Origin: Ferrovibrio sp. MS7
GTDB lineage: Bacteria > Pseudomonadota > Alphaproteobacteria > Ferrovibrionales > Ferrovibrionaceae
Length of the DNA stretch: 64,000 bases
NCBI RefSeq assembly: GCF_038404985.1
Contig: NZ_JBBKBA010000002.1
Location: 930,001-994,000 of the forward strand
Reading direction: 5' to 3'
Shown here: positions 57,131-64,000 of the stretch, piece after piece
How positions within the stretch are numbered: position 1 is the first letter of the stretch
Layout of the letters: each line of letters opens with the position of its first letter
Program-made: the position numbers and the translations under genes
Notes under the pieces: generated by a model
Database searches by the model: none
The model's input: the letters and a program-made list of their open reading frames with translations, nothing else
What the model was told of the DNA's origin: nothing

Positions 57131-58021
57131 GTGAATGCGCTCGACGCCAAATTGCGGCCCTCCAGGGACGGGACGCAACAAGCCGTGCTGGCCGGCCTGA
57201 TCGGCCATGGCATCGGCGCCTCGCGCACGCCCTACATGCATGAGGCCGAGGGGGCCCGCCTCGGCCTGCCTTACAGCTATCACCGCATCGACCTGGCTGA
57301 GCTGCCTGCTGGCACGCAACTGGCAGACCTGCTCGACAAGGCCGAGGCCGAAGGCTATCGCGGCCTCAACATCACCCATCCGGTAAAGCAGGCGGTGATC
57401 CCGCTGCTGCACGAACTTTCGCCGGAAGCTGCCGCCATCGGTGCGGTCAACACCGTGGTATTCGAGGCCGGCCGGCGCCATGGTTACAACACCGATTGCT
57501 GGGGCTTCGCGGAAAGCTTCCGCCGTGGCCTAGCAGAGGCGCGGCGTGAATATGTGCTGTTACTCGGTGCCGGCGGTGCCGGCCTTGCGGTGGCACGCGC
57601 CCTGCTCGATCTCGGCGCCAGTCAGGTGGCGGTGTTCGACACCGATCCGGCACGCGCGGTTGCACTGGCCGAGCGTTTCGGCACCAAACAGATCGTGCCG
57701 GTGAGTGATGCGGAAATGGCCCTGCACCGTGCCGATGGCGTGGTGAATGCCACCCCCATCGGCATGGCCAGCTATCCCGGCAGCCCGATCCCGCTGGGCT
57801 GGCTCAAGCCGCGCCACTGGGTGGCCGACATCATCTATTTCCCTGCCGAAACCGCCCTGCTGCAAGCGGCGCGCGGCCTTGGCTGCACCGTGCTGCCGGG
57901 CGCCGGCATGGCGATCTTCCAGGCGGTGAAGGCGTTCGAATTGTTCAGCGGTATCGCGCCCGATGCGGAGGCGATGACGCGGCATTTCCTCGCTGCCGGC
58001 AAGGCGCAAGGCAGCCGTTAG
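57131..58021 (+). CDS. Shikimate dehydrogenase-like protein
   Basis: The GTG at 57,131 follows AGGGAGG, a strong ribosome site, and gives 296 residues. Shikimate-binding motifs are HGIGASRTPYMHEA, the catalytic Lys/Asp in LNITHPVKQAVIP and YNTDCWGFAES. The cofactor site is LLLGAGGAGLAVARALL. In this cluster it probably works as a catabolic shikimate or quinate dehydrogenase feeding QuiC rather than the biosynthetic AroE, by context. It starts the TRAP operon. Confidence 0.87.
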   Translation: MNALDAKLRPSRDGTQQAVLAGLIGHGIGASRTPYMHEAEGARLGLPYSYHRIDLAELPAGTQLADLLDKAEAEGYRGLNITHPVKQAVIPLLHELSPEAAAIGAVNTVVFEAGRRHGYNTDCWGFAESFRRGLAEARREYVLLLGAGGAGLAVARALLDLGASQVAVFDTDPARAVALAERFGTKQIVPVSDAEMALHRADGVVNATPIGMASYPGSPIPLGWLKPRHWVADIIYFPAETALLQAARGLGCTVLPGAGMAIFQAVKAFELFSGIAPDAEAMTRHFLAAGKAQGSR

Positions 58022-58077
58022 CTTACCCGTTCAGTCGAGCTTTGCTTACCCACGAACCATAAAAACGGAGGAAACAA

Positions 58078-59094
58078 ATGAGCATGCACACCACCCGCCG
58101 GCGCTTCCTGGCCGGCACCGCCCAAGCCACCATGCTGGCGGCAGGTCTCGCCGGCTTCCCCGCCATCGTCTCGCGCGAGGCCCAGGCCCAGGCCAAGCCG
58201 AAGTTGCGCTTCTCGGCGGTGTTCTCGGAGCAGGATATTCGCGCCGAGATGATGAAGAAATTCGCCGAGGGCGTGGCCGGCGACTTCGTGTTCGAGGGCT
58301 ATTACGGCGGCAACCTGTTCAAGCAGGGTACCGAGCTGGTGGCCTTGCAGCGCGGCAACCTGGAAATGGGCAACATCGCGCCGCAGGATATTTCCAAGCA
58401 GATTCCGGCCTGGTCGATCCTCACCGCCGCCTACCTGTTCCGCGATGCCGACCATCTGGCCAAGTTCTTCGCCAGCCCGGCCGGCGCTGAAATGAAGGCG
58501 ATGACCGAGGACAAGCTCGGCGTGCGCATTCTCGGCCCGACTTATTTCGGCGCGCGGCAGGTGGGCCTGAAGCCGAACAAGAAGATCAACACACCCGCTG
58601 ATCTGGCCGGCATCAAGCTGCGCATGCCGCCGGGCGAGGCCTGGCAGTTCCTGGGCGAGTCGCTCGGCGCCAACCCCACCGCCATGGCCTATGCCGAGGT
58701 CTATACCGGCCTGCAGACCGGCGCCATCGATGCACAGGACAATCCGCTGCCGAATGTCGAGAACATGAAGTTCTACGAAGTGATGTCGCAGATCGTCATG
58801 ACATCGCATCTGGTCGGCTTCGACCTGCTCACGGTGTCGAACAAGGTGTGGACCGGCATGAACGCGGCGCAGCAGAAGAATTTCCAGGCCGCCGCCGACT
58901 CGGCAATCGACTTCTCGACCAAGAAGCACCAGAGCCGCGAGAAGGAACTGGTGGAATTCTTCAAGAGCAAGGGCGTGCAGGTCTATGAGCCGGACCAGGC
59001 CGCCTTCCGCAAGCATGCGCAGCAGAAGTACCTGGCCTCCGATCTGGCCAAGGACTGGCCGAAGGGTATGCTGGACCGCATCAACGCGCTGTAA
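58078..59094 (+). CDS. dctP: TRAP transporter substrate-binding protein DctP
   Basis: The product has 338 residues starting at ATG 58,078 after GGAGG. The N-terminus TTRRRFLAGTAQATMLAAGL is a twin-arginine-style signal, unusual but known for DctP. The periplasmic binding fold has AYAEVYTGLQTGAIDAQDNP, a signature of DctP. It delivers its ligand to DctQM. The ligand is likely quinate or shikimate or a related acid, by cluster context. A hairpin follows the gene and may keep DctP expression above that of the membrane subunits. Confidence 0.92.
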   Translation: MSMHTTRRRFLAGTAQATMLAAGLAGFPAIVSREAQAQAKPKLRFSAVFSEQDIRAEMMKKFAEGVAGDFVFEGYYGGNLFKQGTELVALQRGNLEMGNIAPQDISKQIPAWSILTAAYLFRDADHLAKFFASPAGAEMKAMTEDKLGVRILGPTYFGARQVGLKPNKKINTPADLAGIKLRMPPGEAWQFLGESLGANPTAMAYAEVYTGLQTGAIDAQDNPLPNVENMKFYEVMSQIVMTSHLVGFDLLTVSNKVWTGMNAAQQKNFQAAADSAIDFSTKKHQSREKELVEFFKSKGVQVYEPDQAAFRKHAQQKYLASDLAKDWPKGMLDRINAL

Positions 59095-59109
59095 AGTACA
59101 CTAGCGCGA

Positions 59110-59139
59110 GGCCCGGGCCTTCGGGGGGAGGTCCGGGCC
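59110..59139 (+). terminator. Intercistronic hairpin between dctP and dctQ
   Basis: The arms GGCCCGG (59,110-59,116) and CCGGGCC (59,133-59,139) form a GC-rich stem with a 16-nt loop, followed by ATCTCGGTTTT. It sits in an otherwise continuous operon, so it may be a partial terminator or 3'-end stabiliser for the dctP message. Confidence 0.5.
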
Positions 59140-59169
59140 ATCTCGGTTTTCCAGTGGGGTGGACACGAC

Positions 59170-59688
59170 ATGCACAACACCATGAAACGCTGGGGCAGCT
59201 TCCTGCACCGCCGCGCCGAGAACCTGCTGGCGGCAATGCTCGGCGTCATGTTCGTGCTGTTTCTGCTGCAGATCGTGTTCCGCTACCTGCTGAACATGAA
59301 AACCGGCTGGACCAACGAGGCCAGCACCGTGCTGTGGCTGTGGCTGGTGCTGTGGGGCGCCGCCTTCGTGCTGCGTGAGGAAGAAGAAATCCGCTTCGAC
59401 CTGTTTACCGGCGCCGCCGGCCCGAAGGCGCGGCGCGCCATGCTGCTGATTTCCGGCATCGGCCTGCTGCTGCTCTATGGCGCCTCGCTGCCAGCCAGCA
59501 CTGATTATGTGATGTTCATGAAGGTGGAAAAGACCGCCTATCTGAAGATCCGCTTCGACTGGCTGTTCTCGATCTATGTGGTGTTCATCATCGCGGTGCT
59601 GGTGCGCTACCTCTGGCTCTGCGGCCAGGCGGTGTGGGGCCGGGCACCTGAGGCCATCGACCCGACCAAGACGGTTTCCGGCGTATGA
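59170..59688 (+). CDS. dctQ: TRAP transporter small permease DctQ
   Basis: The product has 172 residues with four membrane helices (LLAAMLGVMFVLFLLQIVFR, TVLWLWLVLWGAAFVL, AMLLISGIGLLLLYG, LFSIYVVFIIAVLVRYLWLC). The motif RYLLNMKTGWTNEASTVLWL and EEEEIRFDLF fit DctQ. It supports DctM assembly in the inner membrane. Stop and dctM start overlap by four bases (ATGA). Confidence 0.9.
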   Translation: MHNTMKRWGSFLHRRAENLLAAMLGVMFVLFLLQIVFRYLLNMKTGWTNEASTVLWLWLVLWGAAFVLREEEEIRFDLFTGAAGPKARRAMLLISGIGLLLLYGASLPASTDYVMFMKVEKTAYLKIRFDWLFSIYVVFIIAVLVRYLWLCGQAVWGRAPEAIDPTKTVSGV

Positions 59689-60986
59689 ATCTGGCCAGTC
59701 CCTTCTCGCTCTGTATCGTCACCATGACGCTGCTGGCCTTCCTCGGCCTGCCGATCGGGCATGCCATGATCGCCGGTTCGATCCTCTATCTCTGGCTTGC
59801 CGGCCTGGATATGGGCACCGCCGCCGAGCAACTGCTCAACGGCATGTATTCCAACTACATCATCCTGGCGGTGCCGCTGTTCATCCTCGCCGCCGAACTG
59901 ATGAATATCGGTTCGATGACCGAGCGCCTGCTGCGCTTCTGCGATGCCATTGTCGGGCGCTTCCGTGGCGGCCTGGCGCAGGTCAATGTGCTGCAAAGCA
60001 TCATCTTCGCCGGCATGTCCGGCTCGGCCATCGCCGATGCCGCCGGCACCGGCAAGATGATGCAGCAGATGATGACGGCGAATAACAAATACCGCGCCTC
60101 CTATGCCGCTGCGCTCACCGCCGTCACCGCCGTGATCGGGCCGATCATTCCGCCCTCGATCCCGATGATCCTCTATGCCCTGGTTTCCGATGCTTCCATT
60201 GGCTTCCTGTTCCTCGGCGGTTTGATTCCCGGCCTGCTGATGGCCGGTGCGCAGATGTTCATTGTCGGCGTCCAGGCACGGCGCGGCAATTTTCCGGTGG
60301 AGCCGCCGACACCCCTGCGCGAGCTGCCGCTGATCACCTGGCGCGCTTTGCCCACCATCATGATGCCGGTGGTGCTGCTCGGCGGCATCTACAGCGGCAT
60401 CACCACGCCGACCGAGGCGGCGGCGGTGGCAGCAGCCTATGCCCTGATGATCTCGGTTGTGCTTTACCGCAGCGTTTCCTGGCGCGATTTATACGGCTCG
60501 GTGCTGACCAGCGCGCGCACTTCGGCTTCCATCGGCATGCTGATCGCCGGCGCCCTGGTGTTCAATTATGTCGTAACGGTGGAGAATATCCCGGACAGCA
60601 TCAAGGTATTGCTCAATGCCTGGGATTTGAGTCCGACCACCTACCTGATCCTGGTCAACATCCTGCTGCTGGTGCTGGGCTGCCTGCTGGAAGGCACCAC
60701 GATCCTGCTGGTGGTGGTGCCGGTGCTGATCCCCACCGCCAAGGCGCTGGGCATCGACCTGGTGCATTTCGGCGTCGTGGTGGTGGTGAATATCATGCTC
60801 GGGCTGATCACGCCGCCCTATGGCCTGCTGCTGTTCGTGATGACGCGCATCGCCGAGGTGCCGGTGCGTGACATCGTGAAGGACACAATGCCTTTCCTGT
60901 TCGCCATGATGGCCGCCCTGGCGCTGATCACCTTCGTGCCCGAAACCGTGCTGTGGCTGCCGCACCTGCTCGGCTACCAGGGCTGA
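59685..60986 (+). CDS. dctM: TRAP transporter large permease DctM
   Basis: The product has 433 residues with about twelve membrane helices, the size expected for DctM. Conserved segments are GMSGSAIADAAGTGKMMQQM, AAALTAVTAVIGPIIPPSIP and ITTPTEAAAVAAAYALMISV near 240, with a late VVVVNIMLGLITPPYGLLLF. It transports the ligand with sodium together with DctQ. It is the last gene of the TRAP operon, three bases from the end of the convergent MFS gene. Confidence 0.95.
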   Translation: MNLASPFSLCIVTMTLLAFLGLPIGHAMIAGSILYLWLAGLDMGTAAEQLLNGMYSNYIILAVPLFILAAELMNIGSMTERLLRFCDAIVGRFRGGLAQVNVLQSIIFAGMSGSAIADAAGTGKMMQQMMTANNKYRASYAAALTAVTAVIGPIIPPSIPMILYALVSDASIGFLFLGGLIPGLLMAGAQMFIVGVQARRGNFPVEPPTPLRELPLITWRALPTIMMPVVLLGGIYSGITTPTEAAAVAAAYALMISVVLYRSVSWRDLYGSVLTSARTSASIGMLIAGALVFNYVVTVENIPDSIKVLLNAWDLSPTTYLILVNILLLVLGCLLEGTTILLVVVPVLIPTAKALGIDLVHFGVVVVVNIMLGLITPPYGLLLFVMTRIAEVPVRDIVKDTMPFLFAMMAALALITFVPETVLWLPHLLGYQG

Positions 60987-60989
60987 GGT

Positions 60990-62204
60990 CTACTGCTCGC
61001 GGCGGCTGACCGCGAACCAGAAGGCACCGGCAACCAGCAGGCTGAGGCCGAAAATCACCCACAGCACCGGGCCGTAAGCGCCTGAGATTTCCCAAAGCAG
61101 AGCCGCTGCCGTCGGCCCCACGGCGGCGGCGATGCTGCCGGGCAGCGCGATGGCGCCGTTGATCGCGCCATAGCCCTGGCGCCACAGCAAATCCGGCACC
61201 GCCGTGCCGCGCACAATGGTCATGCAGCCATTGGCCAGACCATAGAGCAGGATGAAGGCGAACAGCATTATCGCGCCGCCATCGGTCGGCAGCAGCATCA
61301 GCACCGACAGCGGGAAGATCAGCACCACGATGCGCCCTATCGTCGCCACGTTCATCGGCGGCAAGGCCAGCAGGACGATGCGGCCCAGCACCTGACAGGG
61401 ACCGATCACGGCGAAAATCGCCACGGCCAAGGCCTGTGGCACGCCGCGCTCGGCGACCAGCGGGAAATAGTGGAAGGTCAGCGACGCCGCCACCGTGGTA
61501 AAGGCCGTGAAGCTGACCAGCAGGGCCCAGAAAGCTGGATGGCGCAATGCACGCTGCATCGGGCCACGGCTTTGCGGTAATTCGGGCGCTGTATGCACCG
61601 GAGCAGGCGGTGCCGTACGGTCGCGCAGCCACAGGGCATGCACCGGCAGGCAGATCAGCAGGTTGCAGGCCGCCAGCGCCAGCAAGGCATCACGCCAGCC
61701 GAGCCAGTGGATGAAGAATGCCGTCAGCGGCACAAAGGCAGTGGAAGCGAGGCCGCCCAGCAGGGTGATGATGGTGATGCGGCGGCGGAAATTGTCCGGG
61801 AACAGCCTTGTGACCACGGCGAAGACCGGGTCATAGAGCGTCATCGCCTTGGTGGCGCCCAGCCCGATCCACAGCGCATAGAAAACCCAGACCTGCTCCA
61901 CCTGCGACCAGATGACAAACATCAGCGACGCGACGAGCGAGCCGGCACTCATCAGCAGGCGGCCGCCATGGCGGTCGATCAGCCTGCCCACCGGATAGGC
62001 GCAGAAGCCGCCGACCAGCGAGCCGAGCGACATCGCGCCATTGAGAGTGGCACGGTTCCAGCCAAGCGCCTCCTCCATCGGCACCACGAACAGCGCGAAG
62101 CCATAGTAGATGGTGCCCCAGGAGACCAGCTGGGCGAAGGACAGCGCCATGACCAGCGGCCAGCCGTTATGGCGGAAATTTGTTGGTTCTGGGCCGGCGG
62201 ACAT
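60990..62204 (-). CDS. Major facilitator superfamily transporter
   Basis: From ATG 62,204 (MSAGPEPTNFRHNGWPLV) the product has 404 residues with twelve membrane helices. MFS motif A-like region is GGFCAYPVGRLIDRHGGRLL. The fold resembles the OFA/MCT-type importers (FALFVVPMEEALGWNRATLN). The ligand is unknown. It converges on dctM with three bases between. A TTG 12 bases upstream is an unlikely earlier start. Confidence 0.88.
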   Translation of the reverse strand: MSAGPEPTNFRHNGWPLVMALSFAQLVSWGTIYYGFALFVVPMEEALGWNRATLNGAMSLGSLVGGFCAYPVGRLIDRHGGRLLMSAGSLVASLMFVIWSQVEQVWVFYALWIGLGATKAMTLYDPVFAVVTRLFPDNFRRRITIITLLGGLASTAFVPLTAFFIHWLGWRDALLALAACNLLICLPVHALWLRDRTAPPAPVHTAPELPQSRGPMQRALRHPAFWALLVSFTAFTTVAASLTFHYFPLVAERGVPQALAVAIFAVIGPCQVLGRIVLLALPPMNVATIGRIVVLIFPLSVLMLLPTDGGAIMLFAFILLYGLANGCMTIVRGTAVPDLLWRQGYGAINGAIALPGSIAAAVGPTAAALLWEISGAYGPVLWVIFGLSLLVAGAFWFAVSRREQ

Positions 62205-62307
62205 GGCTCCCGGCAATAATCTTACTGTCTGGCAGCGTCAAGCAGCCCTTGGCGGAGGATGCGTAAATGCCTACATTATACGGGCAGATGCCAACCGGAG
62301 GCCGACC

Positions 62308-62790
62308 ATGCTGCGCCGCCATTTCCTTTCCAACTTCGCCCTCGCCGCTACCGCCAGTGGCTTCGTCGCCATGCCGGCGCAGGCGATGTCGCTGGAACCG
62401 GCGCCCTCTCATCTGCGCCTTGGCGTACCGTCCACCGATGGCGCAGTGGACTGGAGCCTGCTGGCCGAAGCCGGCGAAACCCGCTTCCGCGATGGCGCCA
62501 TGAGCCGTTTCCCCGCAGCGCTCCGCGCGCTGCACAATACCGAGGTGACGCTGACCGGCTACATGATGCCGTTCAGCAATTCCCCGGCCCATAGCGAATT
62601 CCTGCTCGGCGGCATGCAGTTCCACTGCTCCACCTGCATGATGGGCGATCTTACGCGCATCGTCGCGGTCCGTGCTGCCCAGCCGGTGGCGCTGAACAAT
62701 GCGCCGCTGATGGTCCGTGGCAAGCTGAGCCTGATCGAACAGGACCAGTCGCCATTGTATTTCCGCCTCGACGGCGCCCGCGCCGCCTAA
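62308..62790 (+). CDS. Tat-exported protein of unknown function
   Basis: From ATG 62,308 the product has 160 residues. The signal MLRRHFLSNFALAATASGFV has twin arginines. The mature part is beta-rich with a LTGYMMPFSNSPAHSEFLLG segment and a Cys-pair motif HCSTCMMGD, recalling DUF3299-type periplasmic proteins, which may bind metals. Only the general resemblance supports this. It lies between two transporter genes and 18 bp upstream of the EamA exporter. Confidence 0.65.
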   Translation: MLRRHFLSNFALAATASGFVAMPAQAMSLEPAPSHLRLGVPSTDGAVDWSLLAEAGETRFRDGAMSRFPAALRALHNTEVTLTGYMMPFSNSPAHSEFLLGGMQFHCSTCMMGDLTRIVAVRAAQPVALNNAPLMVRGKLSLIEQDQSPLYFRLDGARAA

Positions 62791-62808
62791 ATTCTTCCAG
62801 GTTTATTC

Positions 62809-63711
62809 ATGTCTACCGATACCGCGGCGCGCCTGCGCGCCACGCGAACCGGCGCCACGCTTATAGGTGCCTGCGCCATCCTGCTCTGGTCCTCGCTGGC
62901 GCTGCTCACCACCTTCACAGGCGCGGTGCCGCCGCTGCAGCTGACCGGCATGACCTTCAGCATCGCCGCCCTGCTGGCATTCGGCACCTGGATCGCCCGG
63001 CGCGAAAACCCGCTCGGCTATCTGCGCCTGCCGCCTGCCATCTGGGCACTGGGTATCTTCGGCCTGTTCGGCTATCACGCACTCTACTTCGTGGCACTGA
63101 AATTCGCGCCGCCGCTGGAAGCCAGCCTGATCAACTACCTCTGGCCGCTGCTGATCGTTGCCTTTTCCGCCTTGCTGCCGGGCGAGCGCCTGCGCTGGTT
63201 TCATGCCATCGGCGTGCTGCTCGGCCTCTGTGGCACCGTGGTGCTGTTTCTCGGCAAGGAGATTGCCTTCGATCCGGCGCATCTGCCGGGCTTCCTCGCC
63301 GCCTTCGCCTGCGCCTTCACCTGGTCGATCTATTCCGTGCTCTGCCGCCGCGTACCCGATGTGCCGACCGGCTCGATCGGCGGCTTCTGCGCGGTTGCCG
63401 CCCTGCTCGCCTGGGGCGGGCATGGCTTATGGGAAACCACGTTCTGGCCAGCCGATGTCACTGAATGGCTGGCGGTGCTGGCGCTCGGCCTCGGCCCTGC
63501 CGGCGGCGCCTTCTTCCTCTGGGATATCGGCATGAAGCGCGGCGATATCCGCGCGCTCGGCGCCATGGCCTATGCCACGCCGCTGCTCTCGACCTTGCTG
63601 CTGATCCTTTTCGGCAAGGGCGCCTTCACCTGGCAGGTAGCCACCGCCTGCCTGCTGATTGCCGGCGGTGCCGTGCTCGGCGCCGGGGATTTAAGGAAGA
63701 AAGCGGCCTAA
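62809..63711 (+). CDS. EamA/DMT-family exporter
   Basis: The product has 300 residues with ten membrane helices in two homologous halves (TLIGACAILLWSSLALLTTF and GFLAAFACAFTWSIYSVLCR). The paired WSS and WSIYS patterns fit the EamA/YddG-like aromatic amino acid exporter group. The export substrate is not certain. It follows the Tat-exported protein gene and its stop overlaps the end of the convergent cupin gene by four bases. Confidence 0.9.
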   Translation: MSTDTAARLRATRTGATLIGACAILLWSSLALLTTFTGAVPPLQLTGMTFSIAALLAFGTWIARRENPLGYLRLPPAIWALGIFGLFGYHALYFVALKFAPPLEASLINYLWPLLIVAFSALLPGERLRWFHAIGVLLGLCGTVVLFLGKEIAFDPAHLPGFLAAFACAFTWSIYSVLCRRVPDVPTGSIGGFCAVAALLAWGGHGLWETTFWPADVTEWLAVLALGLGPAGGAFFLWDIGMKRGDIRALGAMAYATPLLSTLLLILFGKGAFTWQVATACLLIAGGAVLGAGDLRKKAA

Positions 63712-64000
63712 GGCTCCCAGCCGGGCGGTGCCAGTTCAAAACCCTTGAAGTCGAAGCCCGGCGCCACGGTGCAGCCGACCAGGGTATAGTCGCCGCTGGA
63801 TTCCGCCGCCTGCCAATGGCCTGCAGGCACCACCGCCTGCGGCCGCTGGCCGGCCAGCACATCGCCGCCAAGCAACAGCCATTTCGCCTTCTCGCCTGGC
63901 GCGGCGATGCCGAGTTTCAGCGGCGCACCGGCATAGACATGCCAGATTTCGGCGGCATCAACGCGATGCCAATGCGAGCGCTCGCCGCGTTTCAAGAGAA
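63708..64000 (-). CDS. DUF985 cupin-domain protein (5' end off the window)
   Basis: The frame enters from the right edge and ends at 63,708, with at least 97 residues visible. The sequence LKRGERSHWHRVDAAEIWHVYAGAPLKL carries the cupin metal motif (HWH and later His), with a strand FKGFELAPPGWEP at the end, typical of DUF985. Function is unknown; many bind a metal and a small acid. The true start is beyond the window. Confidence 0.85.
   Translation of the reverse strand, partial: LLKRGERSHWHRVDAAEIWHVYAGAPLKLGIAAPGEKAKWLLLGGDVLAGQRPQAVVPAGHWQAAESSGDYTLVGCTVAPGFDFKGFELAPPGWEP

Overview
The window reads as chromosomal DNA of a high-GC alphaproteobacterium, most likely a member of the Rhodospirillales or a relative. 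Support comes from the gene repertoire (a CsgG/HfaB-type secretion lipoprotein, DUF3309, CsbD and DUF2093 proteins, an APC permease next to terC, and TRAP transport linked to dehydroshikimate breakdown) and from alphaproteobacterial-style intergenic hairpins. The exact genus cannot be fixed from sequence reading alone.

Region 1 (1-10.2 kb) is regulatory and envelope-related. It holds a partial CsgG/HfaB-family lipoprotein, a divergent LuxR-type regulator with a degenerate receiver, a small secreted protein, a NarL-type response regulator, an OmpA-like exported protein, and a 1479-residue CheB-CheR-PAS-kinase-REC-REC-LuxR protein. A stress/envelope mini-cluster (DUF3309, CsbD, glycine-zipper lipoprotein, BON lipoprotein) follows. 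One short palindrome (CGAT-N3-ATCG) lies about 100-140 bp upstream of three of these transcription units and suggests a common regulator.

Region 2 (10.2-13.3 kb) is a scarred junction. It has a frameshifted dioxygenase remnant, clustered TTATGCGAGA repeats, an orphan HigA-like antitoxin, a metallophosphoesterase and a small membrane protein.

Region 3 (13,364-31,268) is the highlight: an apparently complete 17.9-kb Tn7-like transposon. Its ends are 24-bp terminal inverted repeats starting TGTCGGAA and differing at two positions. The machinery is tnsA-tnsB-tnsC(tniB)-tniQ, with tniQ beside the right end. The cargo consists of two anti-mobile-element systems, Qat (qatABCD) and Wadjet (jetABCD), separated by a KfrA-like DNA-binding protein whose likely operators sit in the promoter region shared with Wadjet. 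The right end lies 28 bp from the 3' end of tRNA-Ser(GGA), which suggests a tRNA-directed TniQ.

Region 4 (31.3-54 kb) is mostly core chromosome: lepA, a thioesterase, a Rieske oxygenase, rsmD, an rluB-type synthase, a class I amidotransferase, tadA, an acyl-CoA dehydrogenase, an M14-like peptidase, two APH-like kinases (one with HGN instead of HGD), purD, xseA, a DUF2093 gene, an M23 peptidase, two SDRs, a BASS transporter, an ArsR/cation-efflux pair, terC behind a three-way-junction RNA leader, and a KimA-like permease.

Region 5 (54-62 kb) looks like a dehydroshikimate/quinate regulon: a QuiC-type dehydratase, a TetR regulator, a shikimate dehydrogenase and a TRAP transporter. A perfect 14-bp palindrome upstream of both quiC and the tetR/aroE divergence is the likely TetR operator. 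The window ends with an MFS transporter, a Tat-exported small protein, an EamA exporter and a partial DUF985 cupin.
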